From Bacteroidales bacterium (GTDB lineage: Bacteria; Bacteroidota; Bacteroidia; Bacteroidales; Bacteroidaceae): DNA of 64,000 nt. Under the pieces are notes generated by a model. The model searched no databases and was not told the origin of the DNA. It saw only the letters and a list, made by a program, of their open reading frames with translations. Position 1 is the first letter of the stretch; every line of letters begins with the position of its first letter. This document shows, piece by piece, positions 34,526 to 43,580 of this stretch. The position numbers were made by a program, and so were the translations under genes. The stretch lies in contig SUXQ01000012.1 in the NCBI GenBank assembly GCA_015060905.1, forward strand, positions 1 to 64,000, read 5' to 3'.

Positions 34526-36883
34526 TTATAGGAGTGAGCCTGATTGATTAATTAAAAAGGCTATGAGCCATGCGACGCTTGTGTTGTAGATTATTGCAAA
34601 GAGTGCAAATTTTTTCTTTCCTGTCTCTTCGGCTATTGTGGCTACGGTGGCGATGCATGGGAAGAACAGCAGTATGAATACTAGGAATGCTGCTGCCGAG
34701 CTTTTTGTGAAGTCTCCCGATGCTATGAGCGATTGGGACAGATTCTTTTCGTTGCTGTTGTATAATACTCCTAAGGTGCTTACTACAAGCTCTTTAGCAG
34801 GAATGCTGGCTATTAATGCTATGCTCGAACGCCAATTTAGTCCTAATGGCTCTACAATAGGTTCAATGGCTTTTCCCATCATTCCTATGTACGATTCTGC
34901 ATAGGCGTTGTTGTCGGCAGGGGTATTTTCTGCCGGGCGGGGAAAATAGCTTAAGAACCATATTATAACAGTTGCCGCAAGTACTACTGTGCCTATCTTT
35001 TTTATGTATTGTTCGCATTTCTCCCACATATGGCGCAGCGTCGAACGTAACGTTGGCCAACGGTAGGGTGGAAGCTCCATTACAAAAGGTGTCTCATCTT
35101 TTCTGTATTTGACGATGCGTAACAGTCGTGCAGTAAGGGCGGCTATCAGTATTCCGAAAAGGTATAGGCCTATCATTACAAGTGGTGCATGCTCGGGAAA
35201 GAATGTCCCGGCGAGTAGTATAAACACCGGCAGTCGTGCGCTGCACGACATGAAAGGTGTTATTAGTATTGTTATTATGCGACTGCTGTGACTCTCTATG
35301 GTGCGTGTGGCCATGATGGCGGGGACGTTGCATCCGAATCCCATCAGCATGGGGATAAAGGATTTTCCATGCAACCCCATTCGGTGCATTAGTCTGTCCA
35401 TGATGAATGCTGCGCGAGCCATATAGCCCGAATCTTCCATCAGTGAAATAAACAGATAGAGTATAAGTATGTTAGGCAGGAATATTGCTACGCTTCCCAC
35501 GCCTCCTATTATTCCGTTTACAATAAGGTCCTGTATGGCTCCTTCGGGTATTATGTTTGAAAAGAATTGTCCCATAAGGGCAAAAGCTTCTTCTATCCAT
35601 GCTTGCGGGTAGGCTCCCAGCTTGTAGACGGTCGTGAACATCAGCCACATGAGGGCGAAAAACAGTGGGAATCCTAACCATTTGTTTGCTACAAGGCGGT
35701 CTATGCGTCTGGTTTTTTTGTTTGCATTTTCGTTGCCGACAGTGTATGTCTCTTGCAGGGCTCCGTTTATAAAGCCGTATTTTGCATCGCTTATGGCTGT
35801 TTCAACGTCTACTCCTGTTTCGTGTTGTACCTTCTTGCTCAGTTTGTCGGCTTTTTTCATCCATGTGCCGATTTCTTTGCATGCGTGCAGTTGTTTTAAT
35901 GCCTCGCTGTCTTTCTCGAGCAGTTTGGTTGCCCAATATCTTACGGGAAACTGGTGGGGAAGGTCGGTTGCCTTATGCAAAAGTGTTGCAAGCGGGGTTA
36001 TTGACTCTTCCATCGAAATTCCGTAGTTTATGTGTATGTGACGCGCGGTGCGGTTTGTGCCTTCAAACATTTCTATGACTGTGTCTAACAGTTTGTCGAG
36101 GCCTTTGCCGCTGCGCGCGACAGTGGGTATCATGGGTACGCCCATCATGGCTCCCAGATGTTCATAGTCTATCTTTGCACCGCTTGATGTTAGTTCGTCG
36201 TACATGTTAAGGGCGACAACCGTACGCAGGTTAAGGTCGATAAGTTCGGTTGTGAGGTATAGGTTGCGCTCTATATTTGACGCAACAACCGCATTTATTA
36301 TTACGTCGGGCTCTTCGTTGAAGAGGTGACGGCGTACGTATATCTCTTCGGGGGTGTATGCTGATATTGAGTATGTTCCCGGAAGGTCGGTTATTCTGAT
36401 GCGATAGCCTTTGTAGTTGAAACTTCCGCTTTTTGCATCGACTGTTACGCCGCTGTAATTTCCAACGTGCTCGCTGCTGCCTGTTAATATGTTGAAGAGT
36501 GAGGTTTTGCCACTGTTGGGGTTTCCTACAAGGGCTACGTTTATTATATTTTTGCGTATGGCGTCGTTTTTTCGTTTGTTGCAACTGCATGTTGAACAGT
36601 GTCCGCACTCGACTATGCATCCGAAAGAAGGAGCGGGGGTAAGTATGGTCTTTGCCTCTTCTTCGGGGAGTACCTCTATCATGGATGCTTCGTTGCGTCT
36701 TAATGATACGTCGTACCCCATGACGTGATATTTTACAGGGTCGTTCAGCGGGGAATTTTGCACGGATGTTACCTTTTCGCCACGCACAAATCCCATTTCC
36801 ATAATGCGTTTGCGAAAGCCACCGTGTCCGGACAGACGTATGATGACTGCTGTTTCTCCGTTTTTAAGTTCCGATAATTTCAT
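34526..36883 (-). CDS. feoB: Ferrous iron transporter FeoA-FeoB fusion
   Basis: Inner-membrane Fe(II) importer of 785 residues. Residues 1-75 are a FeoA SH3-like domain ('MKLSELKNGETAVIIRLSG'), then a Cys-rich linker 'CIVECGHCSTCSCNKRK', then the FeoB G domain with G1 'GNPNSGKTSLFN', G3 'DLPGTYSI' and G4 'NMYDE'. The membrane part has the Gate repeats 'LGFGCNVPAIMATRT' and 'IPAKELVVSTLGVLY'. It is the first gene of a leftward operon with the hemerythrin protein and the LuxR regulator. Confidence 0.95.
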   Translation of the reverse strand: MKLSELKNGETAVIIRLSGHGGFRKRIMEMGFVRGEKVTSVQNSPLNDPVKYHVMGYDVSLRRNEASMIEVLPEEEAKTILTPAPSFGCIVECGHCSTCSCNKRKNDAIRKNIINVALVGNPNSGKTSLFNILTGSSEHVGNYSGVTVDAKSGSFNYKGYRIRITDLPGTYSISAYTPEEIYVRRHLFNEEPDVIINAVVASNIERNLYLTTELIDLNLRTVVALNMYDELTSSGAKIDYEHLGAMMGVPMIPTVARSGKGLDKLLDTVIEMFEGTNRTARHIHINYGISMEESITPLATLLHKATDLPHQFPVRYWATKLLEKDSEALKQLHACKEIGTWMKKADKLSKKVQHETGVDVETAISDAKYGFINGALQETYTVGNENANKKTRRIDRLVANKWLGFPLFFALMWLMFTTVYKLGAYPQAWIEEAFALMGQFFSNIIPEGAIQDLIVNGIIGGVGSVAIFLPNILILYLFISLMEDSGYMARAAFIMDRLMHRMGLHGKSFIPMLMGFGCNVPAIMATRTIESHSSRIITILITPFMSCSARLPVFILLAGTFFPEHAPLVMIGLYLFGILIAALTARLLRIVKYRKDETPFVMELPPYRWPTLRSTLRHMWEKCEQYIKKIGTVVLAATVIIWFLSYFPRPAENTPADNNAYAESYIGMMGKAIEPIVEPLGLNWRSSIALIASIPAKELVVSTLGVLYNSNEKNLSQSLIASGDFTKSSAAAFLVFILLFFPCIATVATIAEETGKKKFALFAIIYNTSVAWLIAFLINQSGSLL

Positions 36884-36950
36884 TTCCCTGTGTTTATCTG
36901 TTCAAAAATTGTGCAAGCATGCGTTGTTTATTTTTGTAATCTTTACCGTG

Positions 36951-36958
36951 CAAATTTA
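36951..36958 (-). promoter_or_regulatory. feoAB promoter -7 box TAAATTTG
   Basis: Read leftward the box matches TAnnTTTG exactly, 68 bp before the feoAB start. A TTTG-like -33 is not obvious. Confidence 0.5.
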
Positions 36959-37017
36959 CTTTTCTTTACTATTGCCGGCAATAATACTTTTTTTGAAATA
37001 TATGTGTGCAGTAGTTA

Positions 37018-37716
37018 TTAATGACTACTGATAAGTTCTTCGGCTTTTTGTATGTCGCTTGCATGGTCAATGTCTATTATTTTTTCAAATGAATAGGCTT
37101 TTAGTTTCAATGTGTCGGCTATCAGTTGGCGTTGAAAATTGCGCATGCGCGATTGTCCTTGTTCTATGCAGCGGGCAAGGGTGTCGAGTGCCTCATCGTT
37201 CAGTCCGTATATTCCTCCCGAAATGTGGCGGCTGTCGCTGTGTGGGGTGTCGTAAAAGCCTGTGATATTCATTTCTTTGTCTGTGCCGACGTATAGTGGC
37301 TTTTCGTCGTCGATGTATTGTGTGACTGCCATAAGTCCGCTATCTTCGCCCGACTCGAATGTGTTTATATAATCGGTAAATTCCTCTTCTCTGAAGATGG
37401 TGTCTACTGTGGTAAGGCAAAATTTTCCGCCTTTTAGATATTCTCTTAGCTCGTACAGGCTGTGCATGGAGCTTGGAGTGTCCTTTACGACTATGTTCAG
37501 GGGGTACTCTTTGCTCAATTTTTCGAGCAGTGAGAGTGTCCGGGGCTGTTGGCTGTTTATGATGATGCTTATCGACTCGGCATTGTGACGATTGAATATT
37601 TTTATCAGTCGTTCGATGATTGGAACTCCATGTAAAAGCACAAGAGGCTTGGGTTGTTTGACCCCCTCTTGTGCCAATCGTGAGCCTTCGCCTGCTGCTA
37701 TAATGGCGAATTTCAT
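37018..37716 (-). CDS. Sugar-phosphate nucleotidyltransferase family protein
   Basis: 232 residues from the ATG at 37716. 'MKFAIIAAGEGSRLAQEGVKQPKPLVLLHGVPIIERL' is the nucleotide-binding signature of the NTP_transferase family, with Lys in 'KPLVLLHG' and the metal Asp in 'LTTVDTIFRE'. 'ISGGIYGLNDEALDTL' is the sugar-side segment. At this length there is no left-handed helix tail, so it resembles small phosphocholine or hexose-1-phosphate nucleotidyltransferases more than GlmU. It starts 4 bp after pdxA. Substrate unknown. The ORF-track start lies inside pdxA. Confidence 0.82.
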   Translation of the reverse strand: MKFAIIAAGEGSRLAQEGVKQPKPLVLLHGVPIIERLIKIFNRHNAESISIIINSQQPRTLSLLEKLSKEYPLNIVVKDTPSSMHSLYELREYLKGGKFCLTTVDTIFREEEFTDYINTFESGEDSGLMAVTQYIDDEKPLYVGTDKEMNITGFYDTPHSDSRHISGGIYGLNDEALDTLARCIEQGQSRMRNFQRQLIADTLKLKAYSFEKIIDIDHASDIQKAEELISSH

Positions 37717-37720
37717 CTGT

Positions 37721-38818
37721 CTATTCGTTATCCGGTTGTTGCAGATTGAGTCTGTTGCTATCGTCGCGCTTTTCAAAATATAGCTTGCGCAGTGGGTTGC
37801 GGTGGGCATATTCGTTGTTCTTGCGGTTGCGATAGATGTCTATGGCTGCGTATATTGCTTGACGGAAAGAATTTTCGTCGGCGCAACCTTTGCCTGCAAT
37901 GTCGTATGCAACGCCATGTGCAGGAGATGTGCGTACAACTGATAATCCGGCTGTAAAGTTTACGCCATCTTCCATTCCTAATGCTTTTAGCGGTGCAAGA
38001 CCCTGGTCGTGGTACATTGCGAGTATTCCGTCGAAACGGGTGTAGTTTGCGCTGCCCATGAATCCGTCGGCGGGGAAGGGACCGTAGCACAAAATTCCCT
38101 CTTTGCTCATTTTTTCAATGGTTGGCTTTATAATCTCTTGCTCCTCGGTGCCTATTATGCCATTGTCGCCTGCGTGGGGGTTAAGGGCTAATACTGCAAT
38201 CTTGGGTGCGTCGATGTTAAAGTCTTCTTTAAGGCTTTTGTTGAAAAGGGTCAGTTTCTCTTCCAAAAGTTCGGGGGTTATTGCCGCTGCAACGTCGCGC
38301 AGGGGAATGTGTGACGTTGCCAATGCGAAGCGCAGGTCGCCGCTGCATAGAATCATCAGGGATCTTTCCTCGCCTCCCATGCGCTCTTGAAGATATTCTG
38401 TGTGTCCGGGAAAATTAAAGCCTTCTCCCTGTATGTTATTTTTGTTTATCGGGGCTGTTACAATTACGTCTATTTTGCCCTCTTTGTAGTCGCTTATGGC
38501 TTTTTCTAATGCTTCGTATGCGGCCTTGCCACCCTCTTTTGTTGCGTGGCCGAGGTCGATGTGTACTTCGTCGTCGTTGCAATTAATGATGTTTAGCTTT
38601 TCATTTTCTGCATCGTCGGCATTTTCTATTGCATTGTATTGTGTGGGTAGTTCAAGGGCTTTGCGGTGGTACGCGGCAAGCTTGGGCGAGCCGTATATTA
38701 TGGGTGTGCAAAGTTCCAGAATTTCGGGCTCGGCAAAGGTTTTTAGAATAACTTCGTATCCTATTCCGTTAATGTCGCCTTGAGTAATACCTATGCGTAT
38801 TTTTTGTTCTTCGCTCAT
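37721..38818 (-). CDS. pdxA: 4-hydroxythreonine-4-phosphate dehydrogenase
   Basis: NAD-dependent enzyme of the DXP-dependent pyridoxal phosphate pathway. The 365-residue protein opens 'IRIGITQGDINGIGYEVI', has metal-ligand His in 'FPGHTEYLQERMGG' and 'AMYHDQGLAPLKAL', and the end 'FTAGLSVVRTSPAHGVAYDIAGKG' typical of PdxA. Third gene of the leftward run rlmN-DUF4837-pdxA-nucleotidyltransferase. Confidence 0.96.
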   Translation of the reverse strand: MSEEQKIRIGITQGDINGIGYEVILKTFAEPEILELCTPIIYGSPKLAAYHRKALELPTQYNAIENADDAENEKLNIINCNDDEVHIDLGHATKEGGKAAYEALEKAISDYKEGKIDVIVTAPINKNNIQGEGFNFPGHTEYLQERMGGEERSLMILCSGDLRFALATSHIPLRDVAAAITPELLEEKLTLFNKSLKEDFNIDAPKIAVLALNPHAGDNGIIGTEEQEIIKPTIEKMSKEGILCYGPFPADGFMGSANYTRFDGILAMYHDQGLAPLKALGMEDGVNFTAGLSVVRTSPAHGVAYDIAGKGCADENSFRQAIYAAIDIYRNRKNNEYAHRNPLRKLYFEKRDDSNRLNLQQPDNE

Positions 38819-38822
38819 ATTT

Positions 38823-39899
38823 TTATTTGTTTGTATCGGTTTTTATTGTGTCTTCTATAATAATAACAGGAATCTGCATGCTGTTTTCTATCTGTCTGTC
38901 GGCTGGTAATTTTAGCGAGAAGAGTGCTGCTTCGAGCTTGCGCATCATTTTTCTCTTGTCGGTGCCGGGGGCGTAAACAAATGCTTCGGCAACAATCACT
39001 TTGCCGTTTACTTCGTCTACAAATGCGTGTGACACGTAAGGACCGCCCATCATGTCATTTTCCATTGCCCATAGTCCGCGTGACTCTAACATGTATCTGT
39101 CGCGGAAAGAGGTATCTTTTGTATCGCTCAGCAATGTGTCGGTGGTCATATATCTGTCCTCGCGTCCGCCGCGTATGTGTTTTTTCAGAATTTCGCTGCG
39201 TTTTTCTATGAATTTTTCGCGTGTAAACACCTTTGCATCAGTGTAGGGAAAACTGTATACGACAATATTTTCGATAGTCTCTTTTCCTGCGTTGTTCATG
39301 TCCGATGCCCACAAGAAGTCTTTTGCGCTCTTGATGGCTGTAAGGTGTGTGGGGATGTGCATGTCGCAGTCGAAATTTTTGCGTATGGAGTCGAGGAATG
39401 CTCTTTGATAATCTTTTTTAAGTTCGTCAAGCTCGCGGTTCATTTCGGCCGAGGTGAAAAAGTCTATTATTGTCTGACCGTTTGCTGTTACAAACTCTTG
39501 AAAATCTTTTGCATTGGGGCTTTGTATGGTAAGCACCATCTGTGGCTCGGCATATTTGTCTCTTGTGTATTTGAACTTCGACTGTGTGTAGCGTGCGGGG
39601 TCTATCTGCACGTCGATGATGTTGCGGAAAGGCTTGAATGTTTGTGTGAATGCCGAGGGGCTTACCTGTGATACTCTGAACGACGGCTCGGATTGCGGAA
39701 GCCCGGGAATGTCTGATGTAAGCACCTCTTTAAGTGCTTGTCCGGCGGGTGCGTCCCACAGGTCGTGGTTGCATACTACGAGAAGTTCATAAGGGGTACC
39801 TATGGATGTTCTTCCGAACAGTGATGTTTTTTTGCCGTTCCCGCCATTGCAGCCTATTATCAGGATGGCTGTCAATAATATGAATGTAATTTTTTTCAT
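38823..39899 (-). CDS. DUF4837 family lipoprotein
   Basis: 358-residue exported lipoprotein: signal peptide 'MKKITFILLTAILIIGCNGG' with the lipobox Cys at residue 17. The body begins 'RTSIGTPYELLVVCNHDLWDAPAG', which I recognise as the opening of the Bacteroidota DUF4837 family. It lies between rlmN and pdxA with gaps of 4-6 bp, so the genes are co-transcribed. Function unknown. Confidence 0.82.
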   Translation of the reverse strand: MKKITFILLTAILIIGCNGGNGKKTSLFGRTSIGTPYELLVVCNHDLWDAPAGQALKEVLTSDIPGLPQSEPSFRVSQVSPSAFTQTFKPFRNIIDVQIDPARYTQSKFKYTRDKYAEPQMVLTIQSPNAKDFQEFVTANGQTIIDFFTSAEMNRELDELKKDYQRAFLDSIRKNFDCDMHIPTHLTAIKSAKDFLWASDMNNAGKETIENIVVYSFPYTDAKVFTREKFIEKRSEILKKHIRGGREDRYMTTDTLLSDTKDTSFRDRYMLESRGLWAMENDMMGGPYVSHAFVDEVNGKVIVAEAFVYAPGTDKRKMMRKLEAALFSLKLPADRQIENSMQIPVIIIEDTIKTDTNK

Positions 39900-39905
39900 T
39901 GTTCT

Positions 39906-40952
39906 TTATTGTATTTTATTGTTGTTACTCTGTTTCAGCGTAGATAACATTCCGCACGCTGCAAAAATATCTTCGCCTCGCGAGGCGCGGATGGTTGTGA
40001 ATATGCCGTTTTTCGTAAGATAATCTCTCAATTTTGTCATTTCCTCTTCTGATACTCCTTCGAGGGGTACCGAGGGTATTGCGTGGTATCTTATGAGGTT
40101 TATGCGGCAGTCGAGCCCTTCGAGAAGTTTCAATAATTCGCGCCCATGATAGAGGGTGTCGTTTATTCCTTTGAATACAATATACTCGAACGTCAACCTT
40201 CTTTGGTGGCTGAAGTCATACTCGCGCAGAAGCTCTACAACCTCTTTTATGGAATAACCTTTTTCGGCGGGCATAAGTTCGCTGCGCTTTTCGGGCAGCG
40301 GGTGGTGCAGACTGACGGCTATATGGTAGTCGCCTGCTTCGAGCAGTGGCTTAAGGCCTTTGCGCAGTCCCACTGTCGAGACGGTTATGCGGTGGGGGCT
40401 CATGGCTGTGCCGTAGTCCGACGTTAGTATTTTTATTGCTTGCAACAGGTTCGAGAGATTGTCACAAGGCTCGCCCATGCCCATAAATACAAGGTTGGTA
40501 AGTTTCTCAAATTCGGGGAGTGCGTATATCTGGTTAAGAATTTCGTTTGCGGTAAGGTTGGCTGTGTAGCTTTGTTTGCCTGTCATGCAGAAAAGACAGT
40601 TCATCTTGCAGCCTACTTGCGAGGATATGCACAGTGTTGCGCGGTCGCCGTCGGGAATGTATACTGCCTCCACAAAGCGATTGTCGCTTGTTGAGTAAAG
40701 GTATTTTATTGTGCCGTCGATAGAGCGCATGGCCTCTACCGGTGGCTTTATTCCTACTTCGTATTTTGTAGAAAGTTTTTCGCGATTTTTTATTGAGAGA
40801 TTGGACATTTCTTCAATAGAATCGACGCGTTTTTTGTATATCCAATCTGCTATTTGTTTGGCTGTGAAACGGGGCATTCCCTCGCCTGCAACAACATCTT
40901 GCAGTTGTTCCATGGTCATGCCCAACAGTTGTTTTTTTTCTGCTTTTTCCAT
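39906..40952 (-). CDS. rlmN: Dual-specificity 23S rRNA/tRNA adenine-C2 methyltransferase
   Basis: Radical-SAM methyltransferase that modifies A2503 of 23S rRNA and A37 of some tRNAs. From the ATG at 40952 it has 348 residues. The [4Fe-4S] cluster Cys are in 'VGCKMNCLFCMTGKQ', followed by 'FMGMGEPCDNL', and the catalytic second Cys is in 'FAACGMLS' near the end. First gene of its operon. Confidence 0.96.
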   Translation of the reverse strand: MEKAEKKQLLGMTMEQLQDVVAGEGMPRFTAKQIADWIYKKRVDSIEEMSNLSIKNREKLSTKYEVGIKPPVEAMRSIDGTIKYLYSTSDNRFVEAVYIPDGDRATLCISSQVGCKMNCLFCMTGKQSYTANLTANEILNQIYALPEFEKLTNLVFMGMGEPCDNLSNLLQAIKILTSDYGTAMSPHRITVSTVGLRKGLKPLLEAGDYHIAVSLHHPLPEKRSELMPAEKGYSIKEVVELLREYDFSHQRRLTFEYIVFKGINDTLYHGRELLKLLEGLDCRINLIRYHAIPSVPLEGVSEEEMTKLRDYLTKNGIFTTIRASRGEDIFAACGMLSTLKQSNNNKIQ

Positions 40953-40982
40953 AAAATATGTTTCGCCTTTTTTACAAAAAAG

Positions 40983-40990
40983 CAAAGATA
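40983..40990 (-). promoter_or_regulatory. rlmN operon promoter -7 box TATCTTTG
   Basis: Exact TAnnTTTG match read leftward, 31 bp before the chosen rlmN ATG, which supports that start over the ORF-track start at 40985. Confidence 0.6.
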
Positions 40991-41093
40991 AGAAATAAAT
41001 TTTTTATTTGAAACAAATGTGTGGTTTTTGCTGTAAATAGATATTCGGTGGGCTGTATTTGATTGTAAATTTGTGTAATATTCGCCTACAATT

Positions 41094-41123
41094 TTTGAAA
41101 AGTGAGAACTATTTGTAAATTTG
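41094..41123 (+). promoter_or_regulatory. Promoter of the glycosyltransferase-DUF4922 gene
   Basis: TTTG (41094-41097), 18 bp, then TAAATTTG (41116-41123). A second -7-like TAAATTTG lies 50 bp upstream at 41066-41073. The likely start point near 41130 places the ORF-track start (41121) outside the transcript. Confidence 0.65.
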
Positions 41124-41165
41124 CGAATGTTTTTGCCTGAATTTGGCTTTTTATTAGTTGATAAA

Positions 41166-43580
41166 ATGAAAAATTACAAGATAGATTTATTTATGCCTTT
41201 CCCCGCGGATTGTAATTTGCAGGCTGTCGATGCTTTTGTGTCGTCGGGCGTGGTTGGGCAGGTTTACTTTTGGTGCAACGACTCTTCTAATGTGTGCAAT
41301 GTTCCGGAATATGCCCGGGTGTTACGGGTAAATTCCTTGGCCGATACTGCTCTTTTTACAGGAATGGCCGTTGAGGCGCAATCGGATTTTGTATTATATG
41401 TTGCGAAAGATGGTGTTTCTCTTCCTTCATGTGAGGCGTTGCTGCGTATGCTCGATGCTATGCAGAGTGATTCTTCGGTGATGTTGTATGCCGATGGTTA
41501 CAGGGTTGTGGATGGTGTGCGCGAAGAGGCTCCGGTTATTGATTATCAGTGTGGCAGTTTGCGCAATGATTTTGACTTTGGTTCGATGCTTGTTTTTCGT
41601 ACGGAGGCTTTGAAAAAGTATCTTGCGCAGAATCCTGCGGAATATAAATATGCGGGTTTTTATCAGTTGCGCCTTGCGCTTAGTCGTGTGGGGGCTTTTA
41701 CTCACTTTAAGGAATTTGTTTACGAGGAGTGTGAGGATGATAATCGCAAGAGTGGCGAGAAACAGTTTGATTATGTTAATCCTGCTCAGCGTGACGTGCA
41801 GATAGAAATGGAGCAGGTGTGTACGGCTCATTTGAAGGATATTGGCGGGTATTTGCGTCCGTATAAATACGAGGATATTAATCTTGCCGATGGTGATTTT
41901 CCGGTTGAGGCGTCTGTGGTTATTCCTGTGCTCAACCGCAAGACTACCATTGCCGATGCTATTAATTCTGTTCTTAAGCAGAAGTGTGCCTTTGATTTTA
42001 ATATTTTGGTGGTTGATAATCATTCGACCGATGGTACGGGTGAGATTATTGACTCTTTCGACGATGAACGTGTGGCGCATCTTGTGCCCGAACGTCGCGA
42101 CCTTGGCATTGGTGGTTGTTGGAATTATGCGGTCAATAGTCATTTGTGTGGACGTTTCGCCGTTCAGCTTGACAGTGACGATATTTACAGTGGCGAGGAT
42201 ACTTTGCAACGTATTGTGGATGAATTTTATAAAGAGCAGTGTGCCATGCTTATTGGTACGTATAGAATATGCGACTTTAATTTGGAAACTTTGCCTCCCG
42301 GGGTTATTGACCATAGGGAGTGGAGCGAAGAGAATGGTCGCAATAATGCGTTACGCATAAACGGTCTTGGTGCTCCTCGTGCTTTTTTCACTCCTGTCAT
42401 ACGCGAGGTTGGCTTTCCCAATGTAAGTTACGGCGAGGATTATGCTGTTGGTCTGCAAATTTCGCGACGTTACAGAATAGGACGCATATATGATGTTCTT
42501 TATCTGTGCAGACGATGGGGAGGAAACTCCGACGCTGCTCTTTCGCGCGAAAAGGTGAACAAGAATAATTTCTACAAGGATTCTGTGCGCAGCGAGGAAC
42601 TTAAGGCTCGCATACGCCTTGCGAAGCAGTGGGCGGGTCCTTGTCGCACGGGATTGTCATCTTTTTTTAAAAAGCAACTTGACTGTTGGCCCGATACGGC
42701 GATGCGCTACAATGCTTTTGTCGCTGTTGAAACTACTGTTTTTGACAATGGGCTTCAGATGCAATATAATCCTGCACGCATACGTTCGACTGCTGCTGCC
42801 GTTGATGCAAAAAGCATTGCCGAGCGTCCCTGTTTCCTTTGCGCAAAGAGCCGTTGCAATGAGCAGTTGCATAGGGATATTTGTTCGTCGATGGAGGTGT
42901 TGGTGAATCCCTATCCTGTGCTTCCCGAACATTATACAATAGTTACAAAAAAACATACTCCCCAGCTTATAGAGCCGATGTTTGCAGATATGCTTTTTCT
43001 TGCGAAACGTTGGCGGGGAATGACCGTTTTTTATAATGGCGCGAGCTGTGGGGCTTCTGCTCCCGACCATGCTCATCTTCAGGCTGTTCGTGCGGCAGAT
43101 GTTCCTATCTTGGGGCGCGCGTGGAAAAGAAAAACAGATGCTGCGGCTCGTTTGCTGTGTGGCGACGCATCGGGGGGAATTTATTACTCCGATGCTTATG
43201 TGGCTCCGCTTTTTATTGTCAAAGCTAAAGAGCCCGAGAGTGCGGAACGTTATTTTAAAAAATTAATGTCGCATCTTCCCGCTCCCGATTCCGGTGGCGA
43301 GCCTATGGTGAATTTGTTTACACTATATAGTGCAGGCGAGGGGTGGACGACTATCGTATTTCCGCGTCACAAACATCGCCCCGACTGCTATTTTGCCGAG
43401 GGCGGTGATTCGCGTCTTGTGAGTCCCGGTGCGTTGGACATGGCCGGAGTGCTTATTCTTGCACGCAAAGAGGATTATGATTCAATCACAGGCGACGAGG
43501 CTTATGATATAATAAAGGAGGTGGCACTGTCGGTTGATGCTGCTGTTGCCGTTGCCGAAAAAATATCTTCGTGCCAATGA
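41166..43580 (+). CDS. Glycosyltransferase (two GT-A-like domains) fused to DUF4922 HIT-like domain
   Basis: An 804-residue cytoplasmic fusion. Residues 1-250 look like a divergent GT-A domain ('LPSCEALLRMLDAM', 'FGSMLVFRTEALKKY'). Residues ~265-470 are a clear family-2 glycosyltransferase: 'ASVVIPVLNRKTTIADAINSVL', 'VVDNHSTDGTGE' and 'VQLDSDDIYSG' (metal-binding Asp). From ~555 on is a DUF4922 domain with 'ERPCFLCAKSRC' and the HIT-superfamily triad 'APDHAHLQAV', as in nucleotide-sugar phosphorylases and Ap4A phosphorylases. The fusion may transfer a sugar and recycle or make the nucleotide donor. It overlaps the SpoIID-like gene by ATGA. Start chosen at 41166 from the promoter and the hydrophobic strand MKNYKIDLFMPF. 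Confidence 0.82.
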   Translation: MKNYKIDLFMPFPADCNLQAVDAFVSSGVVGQVYFWCNDSSNVCNVPEYARVLRVNSLADTALFTGMAVEAQSDFVLYVAKDGVSLPSCEALLRMLDAMQSDSSVMLYADGYRVVDGVREEAPVIDYQCGSLRNDFDFGSMLVFRTEALKKYLAQNPAEYKYAGFYQLRLALSRVGAFTHFKEFVYEECEDDNRKSGEKQFDYVNPAQRDVQIEMEQVCTAHLKDIGGYLRPYKYEDINLADGDFPVEASVVIPVLNRKTTIADAINSVLKQKCAFDFNILVVDNHSTDGTGEIIDSFDDERVAHLVPERRDLGIGGCWNYAVNSHLCGRFAVQLDSDDIYSGEDTLQRIVDEFYKEQCAMLIGTYRICDFNLETLPPGVIDHREWSEENGRNNALRINGLGAPRAFFTPVIREVGFPNVSYGEDYAVGLQISRRYRIGRIYDVLYLCRRWGGNSDAALSREKVNKNNFYKDSVRSEELKARIRLAKQWAGPCRTGLSSFFKKQLDCWPDTAMRYNAFVAVETTVFDNGLQMQYNPARIRSTAAAVDAKSIAERPCFLCAKSRCNEQLHRDICSSMEVLVNPYPVLPEHYTIVTKKHTPQLIEPMFADMLFLAKRWRGMTVFYNGASCGASAPDHAHLQAVRAADVPILGRAWKRKTDAAARLLCGDASGGIYYSDAYVAPLFIVKAKEPESAERYFKKLMSHLPAPDSGGEPMVNLFTLYSAGEGWTTIVFPRHKHRPDCYFAEGGDSRLVSPGALDMAGVLILARKEDYDSITGDEAYDIIKEVALSVDAAVAVAEKISSCQ

